Origin: Halomonas sp. 54_146
Lineage (GTDB): Bacteria; Pseudomonadota; Gammaproteobacteria; Pseudomonadales; Halomonadaceae
Direction of reading: 5' to 3'
DNA: 64,000 nt
Assembly: GCF_001507855.1 (NCBI RefSeq)
Contig: NZ_LGEN01000019.1
Span: 1-64,000, forward strand
In this document: piece by piece, positions 1-9,279 of the stretch
How the letters are laid out: every line of letters starts with the position of its first letter
How positions within the stretch are numbered: the stretch's first letter is position 1
Translations under genes and position numbers: made by a program
The notes under the pieces: generated by a model
The model's database searches: none
The model's input: only the letters and a program-made list of their open reading frames with translations
Told to the model about the DNA's origin: nothing

Positions 1-147
1 TTCCCCTGACTCGCCGAGGATGCCGGTCACGCTCTCCACGTTATGGAAGAGCGATGAAGCCCCGAATCAATGCGCAGTATGATTCGTGGGTGCATTCACG
101 CTCCAGCCTAATAGGGCGATATAGCCCTTATTTGGATCCTTTTGCAT
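1..147 (-). other. short ORF with good RBS, broken or ending early
   Basis: On the minus strand an ATG at 147-145 is preceded by AGGAG at good spacing and opens a reading frame starting MQKDPNKGYIALLGWSVNA. It meets TGA at 69-67 after 26 codons. The same frame then stays open to the window edge for 22 more codons. This could be a real short peptide, a gene broken by a nonsense mutation near its start, or a spurious start. I do not recognise the family. The rest of 1-340 holds no other gene I can support and is presumably the divergent promoter region for this ORF and the DUF1820 gene. Confidence 0.25.
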
Positions 148-340
148 GTTGATGACTCCTACTTGGTGTGTGAACAGAATTGCCAAACTACTCGCGCCAC
201 CATACACGACCGGGTGCGGTGCCGGCTAACGAGGCATTGTCCGGAGCGTTAACGCACGGTTTGCTGAAGGCGTGCTGGCGTGAATATGGTAAGCTAGGCG
301 GTTCAACTTCATGTACAAATGGCAAGAGGAATAGGCCAAG

Positions 341-670
341 ATGGCGGCCAAGCCGATCTACCGTGTGGTGGTTCACCAGCAGGGTGAAATTTGGGATTTA
401 TACGTCAGAGAGATCTTTCAAAGCGAACTCTGGGGCTTTATTGAAGTCGAGGAGTTTGTCTTTGAAGATGCTTCTCGGGTAGTCGTTGACCCTGCGTCGG
501 AAAAATTGCAGCGAACCTTCGATGGCGTTAAGCGTAGCTATTTGCCGTTAAACGCTATCGTGCGTATTGACGAAGTAGAGCGCGAAGGGCCGTTGAAAGC
601 AGTCAAAACCGATGCCCGAGTAGCAGAGTTCCCCCGTCCCTTTCCGTTGCCACCGCGTGGAGAAGGGTAA
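341..670 (+). CDS. DUF1820 family protein
   Basis: A 109-residue protein matching the DUF1820 pattern of small gammaproteobacterial proteins: an opening beta-rich segment (YRVVVHQQGEIWDLYVRE), then QSELWGFIEVEEFVF, VVVDPASEKL, and a closing FDGVKRSYLPLNAIVRIDEVE. Length fits the family. The function is unknown. There is no signal peptide or membrane segment, so it is probably cytoplasmic. The ATG at 341 follows an AGGAATAGG purine run; a longer reading from 180 in another frame is a shadow. Confidence 0.85.
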   Translation: MAAKPIYRVVVHQQGEIWDLYVREIFQSELWGFIEVEEFVFEDASRVVVDPASEKLQRTFDGVKRSYLPLNAIVRIDEVEREGPLKAVKTDARVAEFPRPFPLPPRGEG

Positions 671-757
671 GCGTATGAGACAAGCGCACCGCTGAAATAA
701 GCGACAAGCGCTGTTGGCTTCGTCCGCCTTGCAGCGTTTTAATCAGGACATGATGTC

Positions 758-1393
758 ATGCAAGTAACTAACATTCGATTTCGAAACTACGCCGCTGCGG
801 CTGGCATTTTATTGGCCGTGGCGAGCGGCCATGCCATGGCTCAATCAAACAACCAGGCATGGGTGACCGATGAGCTAAGCACCTATGTACGCAGCGGCCC
901 CACCGATGGTTACCGCATTATTGGCACGCTCAATGCAGGCGAGCAGGTAGAGGTGCTGGAAACCAGCGGTGACTACACCCGTGTGCGCAATAGCGATGGT
1001 AATGCAGTTTGGGTGTTGAGCAATGAGCTTCAGCGAACGCCAAGTGCGATTGAACAGCTACCCGCGCTGGAAAGTCAGGTAGAGGAGTTGACCGCCGAGC
1101 TTGATGGCATCAATGAAGCTTGGGAACAGCGGGTTTCCTCAATGACGGAAACGCTAGAAGTTCGCGAGCGCCGCGTGGCGGAACTTGAAGCAAGCAATCA
1201 AGCGTTGGATAGCCAAGCAGAAGAGGCCCGCCAACAGATTAGAGCACTGCAAGCTCGCTTGGAAACGCAAGAAGAAGATCTCTTGATGCGCTACTTCATG
1301 TATGGCGGCGGCGTGGCCGGCGCTGGTTTGCTGGTAGGGCTGATTGTGCCGCACCTGCCGCGTCGGCGTAAAAAGCGTGACCGCTGGTTTTAA
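758..1393 (+). CDS. TIGR04211-type SH3 domain protein (YgiM-like)
   Basis: A 211-residue envelope protein. Residues 1-29 form a signal peptide ending AMAQ. Residues about 35-90 are a bacterial SH3 domain (WVTDELSTYVRSGPTDGYRIIG, then VWVLSNELQ). Residues about 95-175 are a coiled coil rich in Glu, Gln and Leu heptads. Residues about 178-198 are a membrane helix (YGGGVAGAGLLVGLIVPHL), followed by the basic tail RRRKKRDRWF. This order is that of E. coli YgiM. It is probably anchored in the inner membrane with its SH3 domain in the periplasm. The cell-wall role is inferred only from the SH3 fold. Start chosen at the third of three nearby ATG codons, behind AGGA. Confidence 0.85.
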   Translation: MQVTNIRFRNYAAAAGILLAVASGHAMAQSNNQAWVTDELSTYVRSGPTDGYRIIGTLNAGEQVEVLETSGDYTRVRNSDGNAVWVLSNELQRTPSAIEQLPALESQVEELTAELDGINEAWEQRVSSMTETLEVRERRVAELEASNQALDSQAEEARQQIRALQARLETQEEDLLMRYFMYGGGVAGAGLLVGLIVPHLPRRRKKRDRWF

Positions 1394-1471
1394 AAAAACC
1401 GTTTTAAAAAGCGGTTCTAAAAAGCCAAGTCTAAAAAACGTTCTAAAAAAACATCCAAAGGCAGTTAAACG

Positions 1472-2110
1472 ATGAGCGATCAGTGGCGCAAGCGCTGGCA
1501 AGAAGGGCGTATTGGCTTTCACTTAAAGCAGGCACACCCAGCGCTGCTGCGCCATTGGGGAGCGCTTGACGTTGCTACAGCTACCAAAGTGCTTGTGCCG
1601 CTATGCGGTAAAAGTCTTGATATGCGTTGGTTAGCGGATCAGGGGCATCCTGTTCTGGGTATTGAGTTTGCCCCTGAAGCCATTGAGCAGTTTTTGGCAC
1701 AGCGCAGCACGTCGGTGTCACGTTACCGCCAAGCCGGCTTTAACATCTCTCGCCAAGGCAATGTTGAGCTGTGGTGCGGGGATTTTTTTCACCTGCATAT
1801 TCAGCAGGCCGCTGAAATAGGCGCATTTTATGATCGCGCCTCGCTCATTGCACTTCCCCCCGCAGCGCGTCAGCGCTATGCATTCCACCTTGCCCAACTG
1901 GTGCCGCCTGGTGCTAAAGGCCTGCTGATTAGTTTGGCGCACAGTGAGGGCAATGCGGGGCCGCCTTACAACGTTCCCGCCAGTGAAATTGAGCGGCTGT
2001 TTTCGCCAAATTTCAGCTTAACGTTCCTGGAAGAAGGCAGCCCCGATGAACGCGGTAAAACCGAAAGCGTGTGGGGGCTAGAACGACGCGGGCCGCGCCT
2101 GCAAATTTGA
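1472..2110 (+). CDS. tpm: thiopurine S-methyltransferase
   Basis: A 212-residue SAM-dependent methyltransferase of the TPMT family. The family opening is clear (W-x8-GRIGFH, residues about 5-17), followed by the nucleotide-binding region VLVPLCGKSLDMRWL and the acidic strand VLGIEFAPEA. The motif YDRASLIALPPAAR is characteristic of bacterial Tpm. Bacterial members methylate thiopurines and detoxify tellurite or selenite; the natural substrate is not settled. It is cytoplasmic. The gap from the SH3 gene (1394-1471) is filled with imperfect repeats of about 12-14 bp of the form gttctaaaaa. The gene appears monocistronic and converges on the YajG gene. Confidence 0.88.
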   Translation: MSDQWRKRWQEGRIGFHLKQAHPALLRHWGALDVATATKVLVPLCGKSLDMRWLADQGHPVLGIEFAPEAIEQFLAQRSTSVSRYRQAGFNISRQGNVELWCGDFFHLHIQQAAEIGAFYDRASLIALPPAARQRYAFHLAQLVPPGAKGLLISLAHSEGNAGPPYNVPASEIERLFSPNFSLTFLEEGSPDERGKTESVWGLERRGPRLQI

Positions 2111-2122
2111 AGGCGCGGCCCG
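2089..2122 (+). terminator. hairpin over the tpm stop codon
   Basis: An 11-bp GC-rich inverted repeat (CGGGCCGCGCC at 2089-2099 and its complement at 2112-2122) spans the tpm stop codon and is followed by TATTAATGG. The T tract is weak, so efficiency as an intrinsic terminator is uncertain. Confidence 0.45.
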
Positions 2123-2129
2123 TATTAAT

Positions 2130-2222
2130 GGTTTCAGGCAAAATAGTTTCAGAAAAAATAGTTTCAAAAACAGTGGTTTAAGAAGCAATAGTTTCAAAAA
2201 AATAGCTTCAAGCAATGTTTGT
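2130..2222. repeat. imperfect tandem repeat, unit about 14 bp (ATAGTTTCAAAAA)
   Basis: Between the converging tpm and yajG genes the core TAGTTTCA or TAGCTTCA recurs four times with A-rich linkers, plus one further GTTTCAGG. It belongs to a window-wide class of short direct tandem duplications. No coding content was seen. Confidence 0.7.
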
Positions 2223-2231
2223 GGCGAAGCG

Positions 2232-2825
2232 TTAGCGTGCCAATAAACGGCCTAATTCAGGGTCACTAAAGGCGCGGTTCATCCCATCGCTGAGTAGATC
2301 GCTCAGCATACGCGCATTGCTGTCAGCGTCAGGTTTAAGCGCATAACTTTGCGTGCGCCGAGAAGTGTAGGTGCCGGTGTAAGTGGTGCCTTTATTGCGA
2401 GCGATAGCGCGGAATACCCCTTCAAGGCGCGCTTCATCCAGCAAAGGTTGGCCGCTGCCACCCCGTGCGTAGTTAAGGCTGGCAAGTTCTAGCGTTAAGC
2501 TCGGGCGGCCCTCGGCCTGTTCGGTGGTCGGGCTAAAGCCCATGTCGCGCACGGCGCGCTCCGCTTCTTGCTGTAAGCGCGGAATCAACTCGTGGCTGCT
2601 CACCGTAATATGCGCTGTCGACATACCCCCACCAGTACGATTACCGATAATGTCGCTATCCCGCCCATCCTGGGCAATCACGGTGACCTGCTGGCCAGAA
2701 CCGACCTGCGGCACAGCGGCGCTGCGTTCTGGGTTGAGCTGTAGATATTGGGGGCTGGCACAGCCGACTAGCCATGCGCTGGCAAACAGTACACCTGAAA
2801 TCCGTAAAAAGTGACGCCGAAGCAT
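2232..2825 (-). CDS. YajG-family lipoprotein
   Basis: A 197-residue protein with a lipoprotein signal: basic start, hydrophobic core (SGVLFASAWL) and lipobox LVGC with Cys22. The mature part follows the YajG pattern: YLQLNPE near the start, a beta strand VTVIAQDGRDSDIIGNR, and LIPRLQQEAERAVRDMGFSP. It probably sits in the outer membrane facing the periplasm. YajG is functionally uncharacterised; in enterics it neighbours ampG, which is not seen here. The ATG has a strong GGAGGAAG ribosome-binding site. Confidence 0.8.
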   Translation of the reverse strand: MLRRHFLRISGVLFASAWLVGCASPQYLQLNPERSAAVPQVGSGQQVTVIAQDGRDSDIIGNRTGGGMSTAHITVSSHELIPRLQQEAERAVRDMGFSPTTEQAEGRPSLTLELASLNYARGGSGQPLLDEARLEGVFRAIARNKGTTYTGTYTSRRTQSYALKPDADSNARMLSDLLSDGMNRAFSDPELGRLLAR

Positions 2826-2967
2826 GGTCTTCCTCCGCGATGGCTAAAAGGCCAGTATAACGCGGGCAGTGCGTTGGCGGTATGTTCACAGCCCCGCGTT
2901 AGCCTAACGTTTAGGCAGCTACGTTTTTGAGCCAAGCACGTTTTTGAGCTAAGTAAAGTAGCAACTA

Positions 2968-3000
2968 ACGCAAACCGCCCCATAGCGGGGCGGTTTGCGT
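2968..3000 (-). terminator. 14-bp hairpin after cysA
   Basis: A perfect 14-bp inverted repeat with loop ATAGC lies 20 bp downstream of the cysA stop. It is a good stem but has only scattered T residues on the minus-strand side. It probably ends the cysPTWA transcript or protects its 3' end. Confidence 0.55.
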
Positions 3001-3020
3001 GGGGTTGGGTCTGTCTAGGA

Positions 3021-4115
3021 TTATGCGACGCGGGTTTGCTCAGCGGTTTTCAGCGCTACTTCGGGAAATCGCCGCCAGTGGCGGGGGTGGGCGTATAATC
3101 GCTGGCCTCGGCGTAGCGCCAAGTGCTCAAAGTCAGTATGGCGCACGGTGGCCAGCCACGGTTGGGCGAGCCAGTCAGCCTCCAGCTCCACCCGAACCTC
3201 GGCACCTACTGGCGAAATAGCGGTGATCGTGACCGGCAGGTGGCTCTCTTTGGTTGGCTGTTCGGTTAGGCGTATTTCATGGGGGCGCAACAACAGTTCT
3301 TCATGGCCATCAGGCAAGTCGACGTGCCAATACGCGTCACCGCAGGTCAATACACCGTTACTCACTTTACCTTCCAAATGATTCACATCGCCTAAAAACT
3401 CAAACACAAAGCGATTTTTTGGCATGCGGTAAAGCTCATCAGGCGTATCGATCTGCTCAATGCGGCCATTGCTCATGACAACCACGCGATCCGATAGCTC
3501 CAGCGCTTCTTCCTGGTCGTGGGTCACGAACACGCTGGTGAAGTTGAGTTCATCGTGCAAATGACGCAGCCAGCGGCGTAGCTCCTGGCGCACTTTGGCA
3601 TCGAGTGCGCCAAAGGGCTCATCCAGCAGCAACACTTCGGGTTTTACCGCCAGTGCGCGTGCCAGCGACACCCGCTGCTGTTGGCCGCCGGAAAGCTGCG
3701 CAGGGTAGCGGTTAGCAAGGTGCTCTAGCTTGACCATCTCCAGCAGCCTAAACACGCGGGCGCGAATTTCGCCGCTGCTAGGGCGCTGTTTGCGTGACAG
3801 CACGGTCAGCCCAAAAGCCACATTATCGTAAACGCTCATATGGCGAAACAGCGCATAGTGCTGAAACACGAAGCCAATTCGCCGATCGCGCACGTGCACA
3901 TGGGTGACATCGCGCTCGCCAAACATTATTTTGCCCGGCTGGGAAGAGCGGTCAGCGTTTTCCAGCCCTGCAATGATACGCAGTAGGGTGGTTTTGCCTG
4001 AACCAGAAGGGCCGAGCAAGCCCACCAGTTCGCCTTCGTTAATATCAAGGTTGATCGGCTCTAACGCCTGGGTATTACCAAAGTGCTTGGCAATGTTTTG
4101 TAAGCGAATGCTCAT
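3021..4115 (-). CDS. cysA: sulfate/thiosulfate import ATP-binding protein CysA
   Basis: A 364-residue ABC ATPase that powers sulfate/thiosulfate uptake with CysT and CysW. Visible parts: Walker A GPSGSGKT at residues 35-42, signature LSGGQQQR at 141-148, Walker B LLLDEP at 162-167, then a C-terminal TOBE-like regulatory domain from about 240. The start is placed at ATG 4115, not at the in-frame codon 10 residues upstream, because GGGAGG lies 7 bp before it and it overlaps the cysW stop as ATGA. It is last in the cysPTWA order, which implies translational coupling. Confidence 0.95.
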   Translation of the reverse strand: MSIRLQNIAKHFGNTQALEPINLDINEGELVGLLGPSGSGKTTLLRIIAGLENADRSSQPGKIMFGERDVTHVHVRDRRIGFVFQHYALFRHMSVYDNVAFGLTVLSRKQRPSSGEIRARVFRLLEMVKLEHLANRYPAQLSGGQQQRVSLARALAVKPEVLLLDEPFGALDAKVRQELRRWLRHLHDELNFTSVFVTHDQEEALELSDRVVVMSNGRIEQIDTPDELYRMPKNRFVFEFLGDVNHLEGKVSNGVLTCGDAYWHVDLPDGHEELLLRPHEIRLTEQPTKESHLPVTITAISPVGAEVRVELEADWLAQPWLATVRHTDFEHLALRRGQRLYAHPRHWRRFPEVALKTAEQTRVA

Positions 4116-4939
4116 GCAAATGCCTCCCGGCGCGATGCGCGCCATTCCAACCCTGCCTTAGCGGCGAGCGTGAGTAGGGCAATGAATGCGAGTAAGGCCG
4201 CACAGGCAAAAGCCCCCACGGCGTTATAGTCTTGATAAAGCTGCTCTAAGTGCAGCGGCAGCGTGTTGGTTTGGCCACGAATAGCGCCCGACACCACTGA
4301 AACCGCACCAAATTCCCCCACTGCTCGGGCGTTGGTCAGGATGACCCCGTAAAGCAGCGCCCAGCGAATATTGGGTAGGGTAACGCGACGGAAGGTGGTC
4401 CACCCAGAAGCGCCAAGGGTCACGGCGGCTTCCTCTTCACGGGAGCCTTGAGCCTGCATCAAGGGAATTAATTCACGGGCAATAAAGGGGCAGGTAACAA
4501 AAATGGTCACCATTAAAATGCCCGGCCACGCGAACATGAGCTGAATATCGTGGGTGTCCAGCCAACTGCCGATCCAGCCGTTGCGGCCATACAGCAACAG
4601 ATAAATCAGACCTGCCACAACGGGCGATACCGCAAAGGGGATATCGATCAGCGTTTGTAAAATGCGCCGCCCAGGAAAGCTAAAGCGCGTGACCAGCCAG
4701 GCCAGCGCAACGCCAAACACCAGGCACACCGGAATGGTTAACAGCGCAATCATGAGCGTTAAGCCAATCGCATGCAGCGTGAAGGTGTTGCTGACATTGG
4801 CCCAGAATACCAGCATGCCTTGGGAAAATGCCTGGGCAAAAATCGCCACCAGCGGCAGCAGCAAAAAAAGCGCTGAGAGCACAAGGGCGGCACCTATCAG
4901 TAGCCGCCTAACCAGCGGTGCATCACCAATTCGACGCAT
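4112..4939 (-). CDS. cysW: sulfate/thiosulfate ABC transporter permease CysW
   Basis: A 275-residue inner-membrane permease with about six hydrophobic helices. The cytoplasmic coupling loop is [19 protein letters not shown] with the usual EAA-x3-G-x9 arrangement, contacting CysA. Family-typical stretches include [25 protein letters not shown]. It pairs with CysT to form the channel. It overlaps the cysT stop by 1 nt (TAATG) and the cysA start by 4 nt. Confidence 0.94.
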   Translation of the reverse strand: MRRIGDAPLVRRLLIGAALVLSALFLLLPLVAIFAQAFSQGMLVFWANVSNTFTLHAIGLTLMIALLTIPVCLVFGVALAWLVTRFSFPGRRILQTLIDIPFAVSPVVAGLIYLLLYGRNGWIGSWLDTHDIQLMFAWPGILMVTIFVTCPFIARELIPLMQAQGSREEEAAVTLGASGWTTFRRVTLPNIRWALLYGVILTNARAVGEFGAVSVVSGAIRGQTNTLPLHLEQLYQDYNAVGAFACAALLAFIALLTLAAKAGLEWRASRREAFA

Positions 4940-5793
4940 TACCCCTTACCTCCGTGCAGCCGGTTTACAAAGCGGCCCTGCCAGATATTAATCGCCAGCA
5001 GCAAAGCCAGGGATACAAACAGCACCACTGAGGCCACCGCCGATGCACCGGCATAGTCATACTCTTGCAGCTTGACGAAAATCATCAGCGCGGTGATTTC
5101 TGTCTCGTAAGGCATGTTGCCCGCGATGAAAATAATCGCCCCGAACTCGCCCAGCGAGCGTACAAACGCAAGCCCGGTGCCGGTGACCAGCGCCGGCCAC
5201 AGGTGGGGCATAATGACGCGGCGAAAGGCTACGCCGTCGGTTGCACCCAGCGACATGGCCGCTTCATCCACTTCAATCGGCAGGTCTTCGAGCACCGGCT
5301 GTACCGTGCGCACCACAAAAGGAATACTGGTAAAGGCCATGGCCAGCGCAATGCCCACCCAGGTGTAAGCGACTTGAAAGCCCATGGGTTCCAGCAACTG
5401 ACCCATCCAGCCGCTGCCCGCGTAAAGCGTGGCTAAGGTAATGCCGGCGACAGCGGTGGGCAGGGCGAAGGGTAGGTCCATTAGGGCATCGAGTAAGCGC
5501 TTGCCCGGAAATTCATAGCGCACTAACACCCAGGCCAGCAGCAGGCCAAAAACGGCGTTAACTAACGCCGCCACAGCCGCGGCACCCATGGTGACCATGT
5601 AGCTTGCCACCACGCGGCCTTCGGTAATAATCGCCCAGTACTCGGCCAGGCTAAGCCCCGCTAACTGACCAAACAGGCCCGTAATCGGCAACAGCAGCAC
5701 CAGCGAGATAAATAGCACGCTGATACCCATGGAAAGGCCAAAGCCCGGCAGCACGCGTGCGCTGCCGGTTCGCCTGAGTGTGAGTTGGCTCAT
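4939..5793 (-). CDS. cysT: sulfate/thiosulfate ABC transporter permease CysT (CysU)
   Basis: A 284-residue inner-membrane permease with about six membrane helices. The coupling motif is EVDEAAMSLGATDGVAFRRV, and the stretch YEFPGKRLLDALMDLPFALPTAVAG is typical of CysT. It is the second gene of the operon, 98 bp after cysP. That gap contains three 15-bp tandem repeats, which could weaken or separate expression of the permeases from the binding protein. Confidence 0.94.
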   Translation of the reverse strand: MSQLTLRRTGSARVLPGFGLSMGISVLFISLVLLLPITGLFGQLAGLSLAEYWAIITEGRVVASYMVTMGAAAVAALVNAVFGLLLAWVLVRYEFPGKRLLDALMDLPFALPTAVAGITLATLYAGSGWMGQLLEPMGFQVAYTWVGIALAMAFTSIPFVVRTVQPVLEDLPIEVDEAAMSLGATDGVAFRRVIMPHLWPALVTGTGLAFVRSLGEFGAIIFIAGNMPYETEITALMIFVKLQEYDYAGASAVASVVLFVSLALLLAINIWQGRFVNRLHGGKG

Positions 5794-5812
5794 GGTTCAA
5801 ACGTACTCATAA

Positions 5813-5857
5813 AATAGTTCAAGCGAGAATAGTTCAAGCGAGAATAGTTCAAGCGTG
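5813..5857. repeat. tandem repeat, 3 x 15 bp, in the cysP-cysT gap
   Basis: The unit AATAGTTCAAGCGAG is present at 5813-5827, 5828-5842 and 5843-5857, the last copy differing at one base. It fills much of the 98-bp spacer between cysP and cysT. Confidence 0.9.
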
Positions 5858-5891
5858 CTCATAGCGTATTCAACCGCGCTTATGAACAGGA

Positions 5892-6905
5892 TTAACGGCG
5901 CTGTAACTGGTCAAGCAGTGCACCACCTGCAAAGTGCGCTTCCATCGCGTCATCCCAGCTGCCGAACACATCTTCTACTTGAAACAGCTCGGTTTCCGGG
6001 AATTGATCCGCAAACTCTTCAACCACGGCTTCGTTGTGCACCCGGTAACTGAAGCCTGCGAGTAAACGCTGGGCATCTTCGCTGTACAGGTACTCAAGAT
6101 AGCTTTGGGCTAAATCGCTGTTGCCGTTACGTTCAGCGTTAGGGCCAACAACCGCCACGGGGAATTCTGCCAAAACGCTCATTGGCGGCACGATAACTTC
6201 GTAATCGTCGCTGCCGTATTCGCTGCGAATGTTGTTCACTTCCGACTCAAAGCTGATCAACACATCGCCAATGCCGCGTTCAATGAAGCTGGTGGTCGCA
6301 CCGCGGCCGCCGGTATCAAATACGGCGACATTGGCCAGGAAGGTACGCATGAAGTCTTGGATCTGTTCTTCATCGCCATCGAATGCTTGGTCGGCAAAGC
6401 CCCAGGCGGCTAAATACGTGTAGCGGCCATTGCCAGAAGTTTTCGGGTTGGGGAAGACCATTTTTACGTCTTCTTTGGCCAGATCATCCCAGCTTTCAAT
6501 GCCTTTCGGGTTGCCTTTGCGCACTAAGAAAGCAGTAGTGGAATAGTAGGGCGATGCGTTGTTATCAAACGCCTCCTGCCAATCTTCTGCGACCAAACCG
6601 GCATCGGCGAGTACCTGCACGTCGGTGACTTGGTTAAACGTCACCACATCGGCACGCAGACCTTGCAAGATGGCGCGTGCTTGCGCAGAAGAGCCCCCGT
6701 GAGACTGGCTGATGGCGATTTCTTCGCCGTGTTCTTCTTGCCACCATGCTTGAAACTCAGGGTTAACGGCGGCGAACAGCTCACGGGCAATGTCGTAAGA
6801 CGAGTTAAGCAGTTCTCGCTCTTGAGCCATGGCGGCGGTGCTGCTAACACTGGCACCTAAGGCAAGTGCGATCAGGCTACGGCGGAAAAAGACAGGCATT
6901 GCCAT
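5892..6905 (-). CDS. cysP: periplasmic thiosulfate/sulfate-binding protein CysP
   Basis: A 337-residue solute-binding protein with a signal peptide ([18 protein letters not shown]). The family signatures [44 protein letters not shown] and [25 protein letters not shown] contact the oxyanion. The C-terminus [15 protein letters not shown] favours CysP over Sbp. It delivers ligand to CysTWA. The start is set at ATG 6905 because AAGGAG lies 7 bp before it; an in-frame ATG 10 codons upstream lacks such a site. Its upstream region carries a CysB-like inverted repeat. Confidence 0.93.
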   Translation of the reverse strand: MAMPVFFRRSLIALALGASVSSTAAMAQERELLNSSYDIARELFAAVNPEFQAWWQEEHGEEIAISQSHGGSSAQARAILQGLRADVVTFNQVTDVQVLADAGLVAEDWQEAFDNNASPYYSTTAFLVRKGNPKGIESWDDLAKEDVKMVFPNPKTSGNGRYTYLAAWGFADQAFDGDEEQIQDFMRTFLANVAVFDTGGRGATTSFIERGIGDVLISFESEVNNIRSEYGSDDYEVIVPPMSVLAEFPVAVVGPNAERNGNSDLAQSYLEYLYSEDAQRLLAGFSYRVHNEAVVEEFADQFPETELFQVEDVFGSWDDAMEAHFAGGALLDQLQRR

Positions 6906-6991
6906 CGGTAGGCTCCTTACAAACGTTAAGCGCATCAGAGCGCAATACCGGCAAGGTTAAATCGAACATTGTGGAATTACAATCAAGTTTT

Positions 6992-7010
6992 ATATTCTTT
7001 TTTAGAATAT
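6992..7010 (-). promoter_or_regulatory. candidate CysB site upstream of cysP
   Basis: A 19-bp inverted repeat, ATATTCT-N5-AGAATAT, lies in the cysP/rpe divergent region. The enclosing string TTTTATATTCTTTTTT (6988-7003) begins 83 bp upstream of the cysP start. The same string with one change begins 83 bp upstream of cysH. CysB sites in other proteobacteria are ATTC/GAAT-type imperfect repeats. Assignment to CysB is inference. Confidence 0.6.
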
Positions 7011-7115
7011 GAGTGTTCACCCATGCGTAGCGCCAATGCGTGTGGGTGATGGGGCTTAGTGGGCTGCTCTGGTAAGATAGCGACCTGACTCCCCCTGCTA
7101 ATCTAGGAACGTGCT

Positions 7116-7814
7116 ATGACCGCTGCGCATGATTTTTTAATTGCCCCTTCTATTTTGTCGGCTGATTTTGCTCGCTTGGGCGAAGAGGTAGATAACGTGC
7201 TGGCCGCGGGCGCAGATGTTGTGCATTTTGATGTGATGGACAATCACTACGTGCCCAACCTGACGATTGGCCCCATGGTGTGCAAGGCGCTGCGTAAGCA
7301 CGGGGTGACGGCACCGATTGACGTGCATTTAATGGTTAAACCGGTAGACCGCATGATCAGTGATTTCATTGAAGCAGGTGCCAGCTATATTACCTTTCAC
7401 CCAGAAGCCTCTGAGCATGTAGACCGCTCGCTGCAGTTAATCCGCGATGGCGGCTGTAAAGCAGGCCTCGTCTTCAACCCCGCCACGCCGCTCTCGTATC
7501 TTGATTACGTGATGGATAAAGTCGACATGGTATTGCTGATGAGCGTTAACCCCGGCTTCGGCGGCCAGTCCTTTATTCCCGGCACATTGAACAAGCTGCG
7601 CGAAGCGCGGGCACGCATTGATGCGTCCAATTTAGATATTCGCTTGGAAATCGACGGCGGCGTAAAAGTGGATAACATCGCCGAGATTGCCGCGGCAGGT
7701 GCCGATACCTTTGTGGCGGGTTCCGCTATTTTCAGCGCCCACCAAGCCAGCGACCCGCACGGCTATGACACGGTCATCAAGCAAATGCGTGCGGCGCTGG
7801 CGAGCAATAAGTAA
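7116..7814 (+). CDS. rpe: ribulose-phosphate 3-epimerase
   Basis: A 232-residue TIM-barrel enzyme interconverting ribulose-5-P and xylulose-5-P in the pentose phosphate and Calvin-type pathways. Motifs: [16 protein letters not shown] (start), [12 protein letters not shown] with metal ligands His and Asp, DVHLMV, and [13 protein letters not shown] (phosphate loop), with EIDGGV carrying the catalytic Asp. AGGAAC precedes the ATG. In pseudomonads rpe, gph and trpE are adjacent; here ndh sits between rpe and gph on the other strand. Confidence 0.95.
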   Translation: MTAAHDFLIAPSILSADFARLGEEVDNVLAAGADVVHFDVMDNHYVPNLTIGPMVCKALRKHGVTAPIDVHLMVKPVDRMISDFIEAGASYITFHPEASEHVDRSLQLIRDGGCKAGLVFNPATPLSYLDYVMDKVDMVLLMSVNPGFGGQSFIPGTLNKLREARARIDASNLDIRLEIDGGVKVDNIAEIAAAGADTFVAGSAIFSAHQASDPHGYDTVIKQMRAALASNK

Positions 7815-7821
7815 GTTTCGT

Positions 7822-9138
7822 TTAGTGCAGCTTCATGCGCGGTTTTAGATACTTGTTGAGCTTATCGACTAGCCAAGCAAGAGCCGTTTTCGGTGCCCCA
7901 TGAATAGAGAGCTGGTGCATGCGGTAGAGCGATGCATAGGCTTGGCGAGCCAGCCAGCCCTCTAAAAAAAGCCCTTTGGAGGCGGAACTGCGCATTAAAT
8001 TGCCCACCGCGTCATAGCGGGCCAAAGACACCAGCGAGCCATGATCACGATAGCGAAAATTGTTCAGCGGCTTGCCTTCTAGCTGGTTGACCAGGTTTTT
8101 GGCCAGCAGCTTAGCCTGCTGGTGGGCGGCCTGAGCGCGCGGCGGCACGGTGCTGTCTTTTCCCATCGGGCTATCTTCTCCCATCGGGCAACTGGCGCAG
8201 TCGCCGAGGGCAAAAATCCTTTCGTCATCGACACTTTGCAGGGTGCGTCTCACTTCGATCTGGTTTTTCTTGTTGGTGGAAAGGCCAAGTTCGGTGAGAA
8301 ACGGCGGTGCTTTAATACCCGCTGCCCAGACGTTGATATCGGTGTCAATAACGTTGCCGTCTTCGGTCACCAGTTGGTGAGCCTGAGCCTCTTTAATAGC
8401 GGTACCTGTGTGGATCGTTACGCCCATGCTTTCTAGCTCTATCTGCACGGTTTGACTGACCCGCTCGGAAAGCCCAGGCAATATGCGCGGTGCTGCTTCC
8501 AATAAATGGACGCTGATTTGCTGATGATCTAACGCCGTTACTCCATAGGCATTCAGCATGCGTGACGCATCAAACAGCTCAGCGGCAAGTTCCACCCCTG
8601 TCGCGCCCCCGCCAACAATACCAATGGTTAGCTGAGTATGCTGGCGCAGCGTTGGGTCGGTGTAGCGCAGGAAGGTGTTGATCATATCGCGCTGAAACGC
8701 TTTGGCCTGCTGGGGTGAGTCAATAAAGTGGCAGTGTTCAGCGACGCCCGGTGTGCCGAAATCATTGGAGACGCTGCCCAGGGCTATCACCAGATAGTCA
8801 TAGGCCAAATGGCGGGCAGGCAGCACTTCTTCACCATCTTCATCGTGAATCGGTGCCAAGTGGACGACCTGCTGCTGGCGATCCACGCCGGTGAGCGAGC
8901 CACGCTGGTAGCGGTAAAGATGGGCGGAAGAATGACCTCGGTAGTCCACTTCGTCCATGCTGGAATTCAGCACCCCGGTGGCCAGTTCGTGGAGCAGCGG
9001 TTTCCACACATGGGTAGTGTTACGGTCCAGCAGTACAATGTCAGCGCGCTTGCGCTTACCTAATGTGCGCCCTAAGCGGGTAGCGAGGGCAAGCCCGCCT
9101 GCGCCACCGCCGACAATCACGATTCTGGGTATGGCCAT
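7822..9138 (-). CDS. ndh: type II NADH dehydrogenase
   Basis: A 438-residue non-proton-pumping NADH:quinone oxidoreductase. It has an N-terminal FAD-binding Rossmann motif IVGGGAGGLALATRLG (residues about 7-22), a second NADH-binding Rossmann motif IGIVGGGATGVELAAEL near 172-188, and the C-terminal FAD contact IFALGDCAS near 314. The C-terminal region, with short amphipathic helices, would attach it to the inner membrane. An in-frame 18-bp duplication gives the repeated segment SPMGED-SPMGKD after the GDCAS motif. It converges on rpe with only 7 bp between the stops. Confidence 0.92.
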   Translation of the reverse strand: MAIPRIVIVGGGAGGLALATRLGRTLGKRKRADIVLLDRNTTHVWKPLLHELATGVLNSSMDEVDYRGHSSAHLYRYQRGSLTGVDRQQQVVHLAPIHDEDGEEVLPARHLAYDYLVIALGSVSNDFGTPGVAEHCHFIDSPQQAKAFQRDMINTFLRYTDPTLRQHTQLTIGIVGGGATGVELAAELFDASRMLNAYGVTALDHQQISVHLLEAAPRILPGLSERVSQTVQIELESMGVTIHTGTAIKEAQAHQLVTEDGNVIDTDINVWAAGIKAPPFLTELGLSTNKKNQIEVRRTLQSVDDERIFALGDCASCPMGEDSPMGKDSTVPPRAQAAHQQAKLLAKNLVNQLEGKPLNNFRYRDHGSLVSLARYDAVGNLMRSSASKGLFLEGWLARQAYASLYRMHQLSIHGAPKTALAWLVDKLNKYLKPRMKLH

Positions 9139-9279
9139 CTGCCTATCTCCCTGGCTATTTTGGCTGAATGTGCACCAGCATAGAAGTATCTTCTCCTCCT
9201 GACTAATGCGGAAGTCGGCTTTGAGCGGGTAAGATAGGTTTTTAACATTAGGTTTCCAACATCAGGTTTCCAGCAATAC

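Noticed and set aside
2968..3000. Riboswitch or other structured RNA upstream of yajG
   Set aside because: It is a simple perfect hairpin just after cysA with no conserved multi-stem structure; a 3'-end element is more likely.
4116..4145. Ten-codon longer cysA start
   Set aside because: The internal ATG has GGGAGG at 7 bp and overlaps the cysW stop as ATGA, the same style as the rest of the operon.
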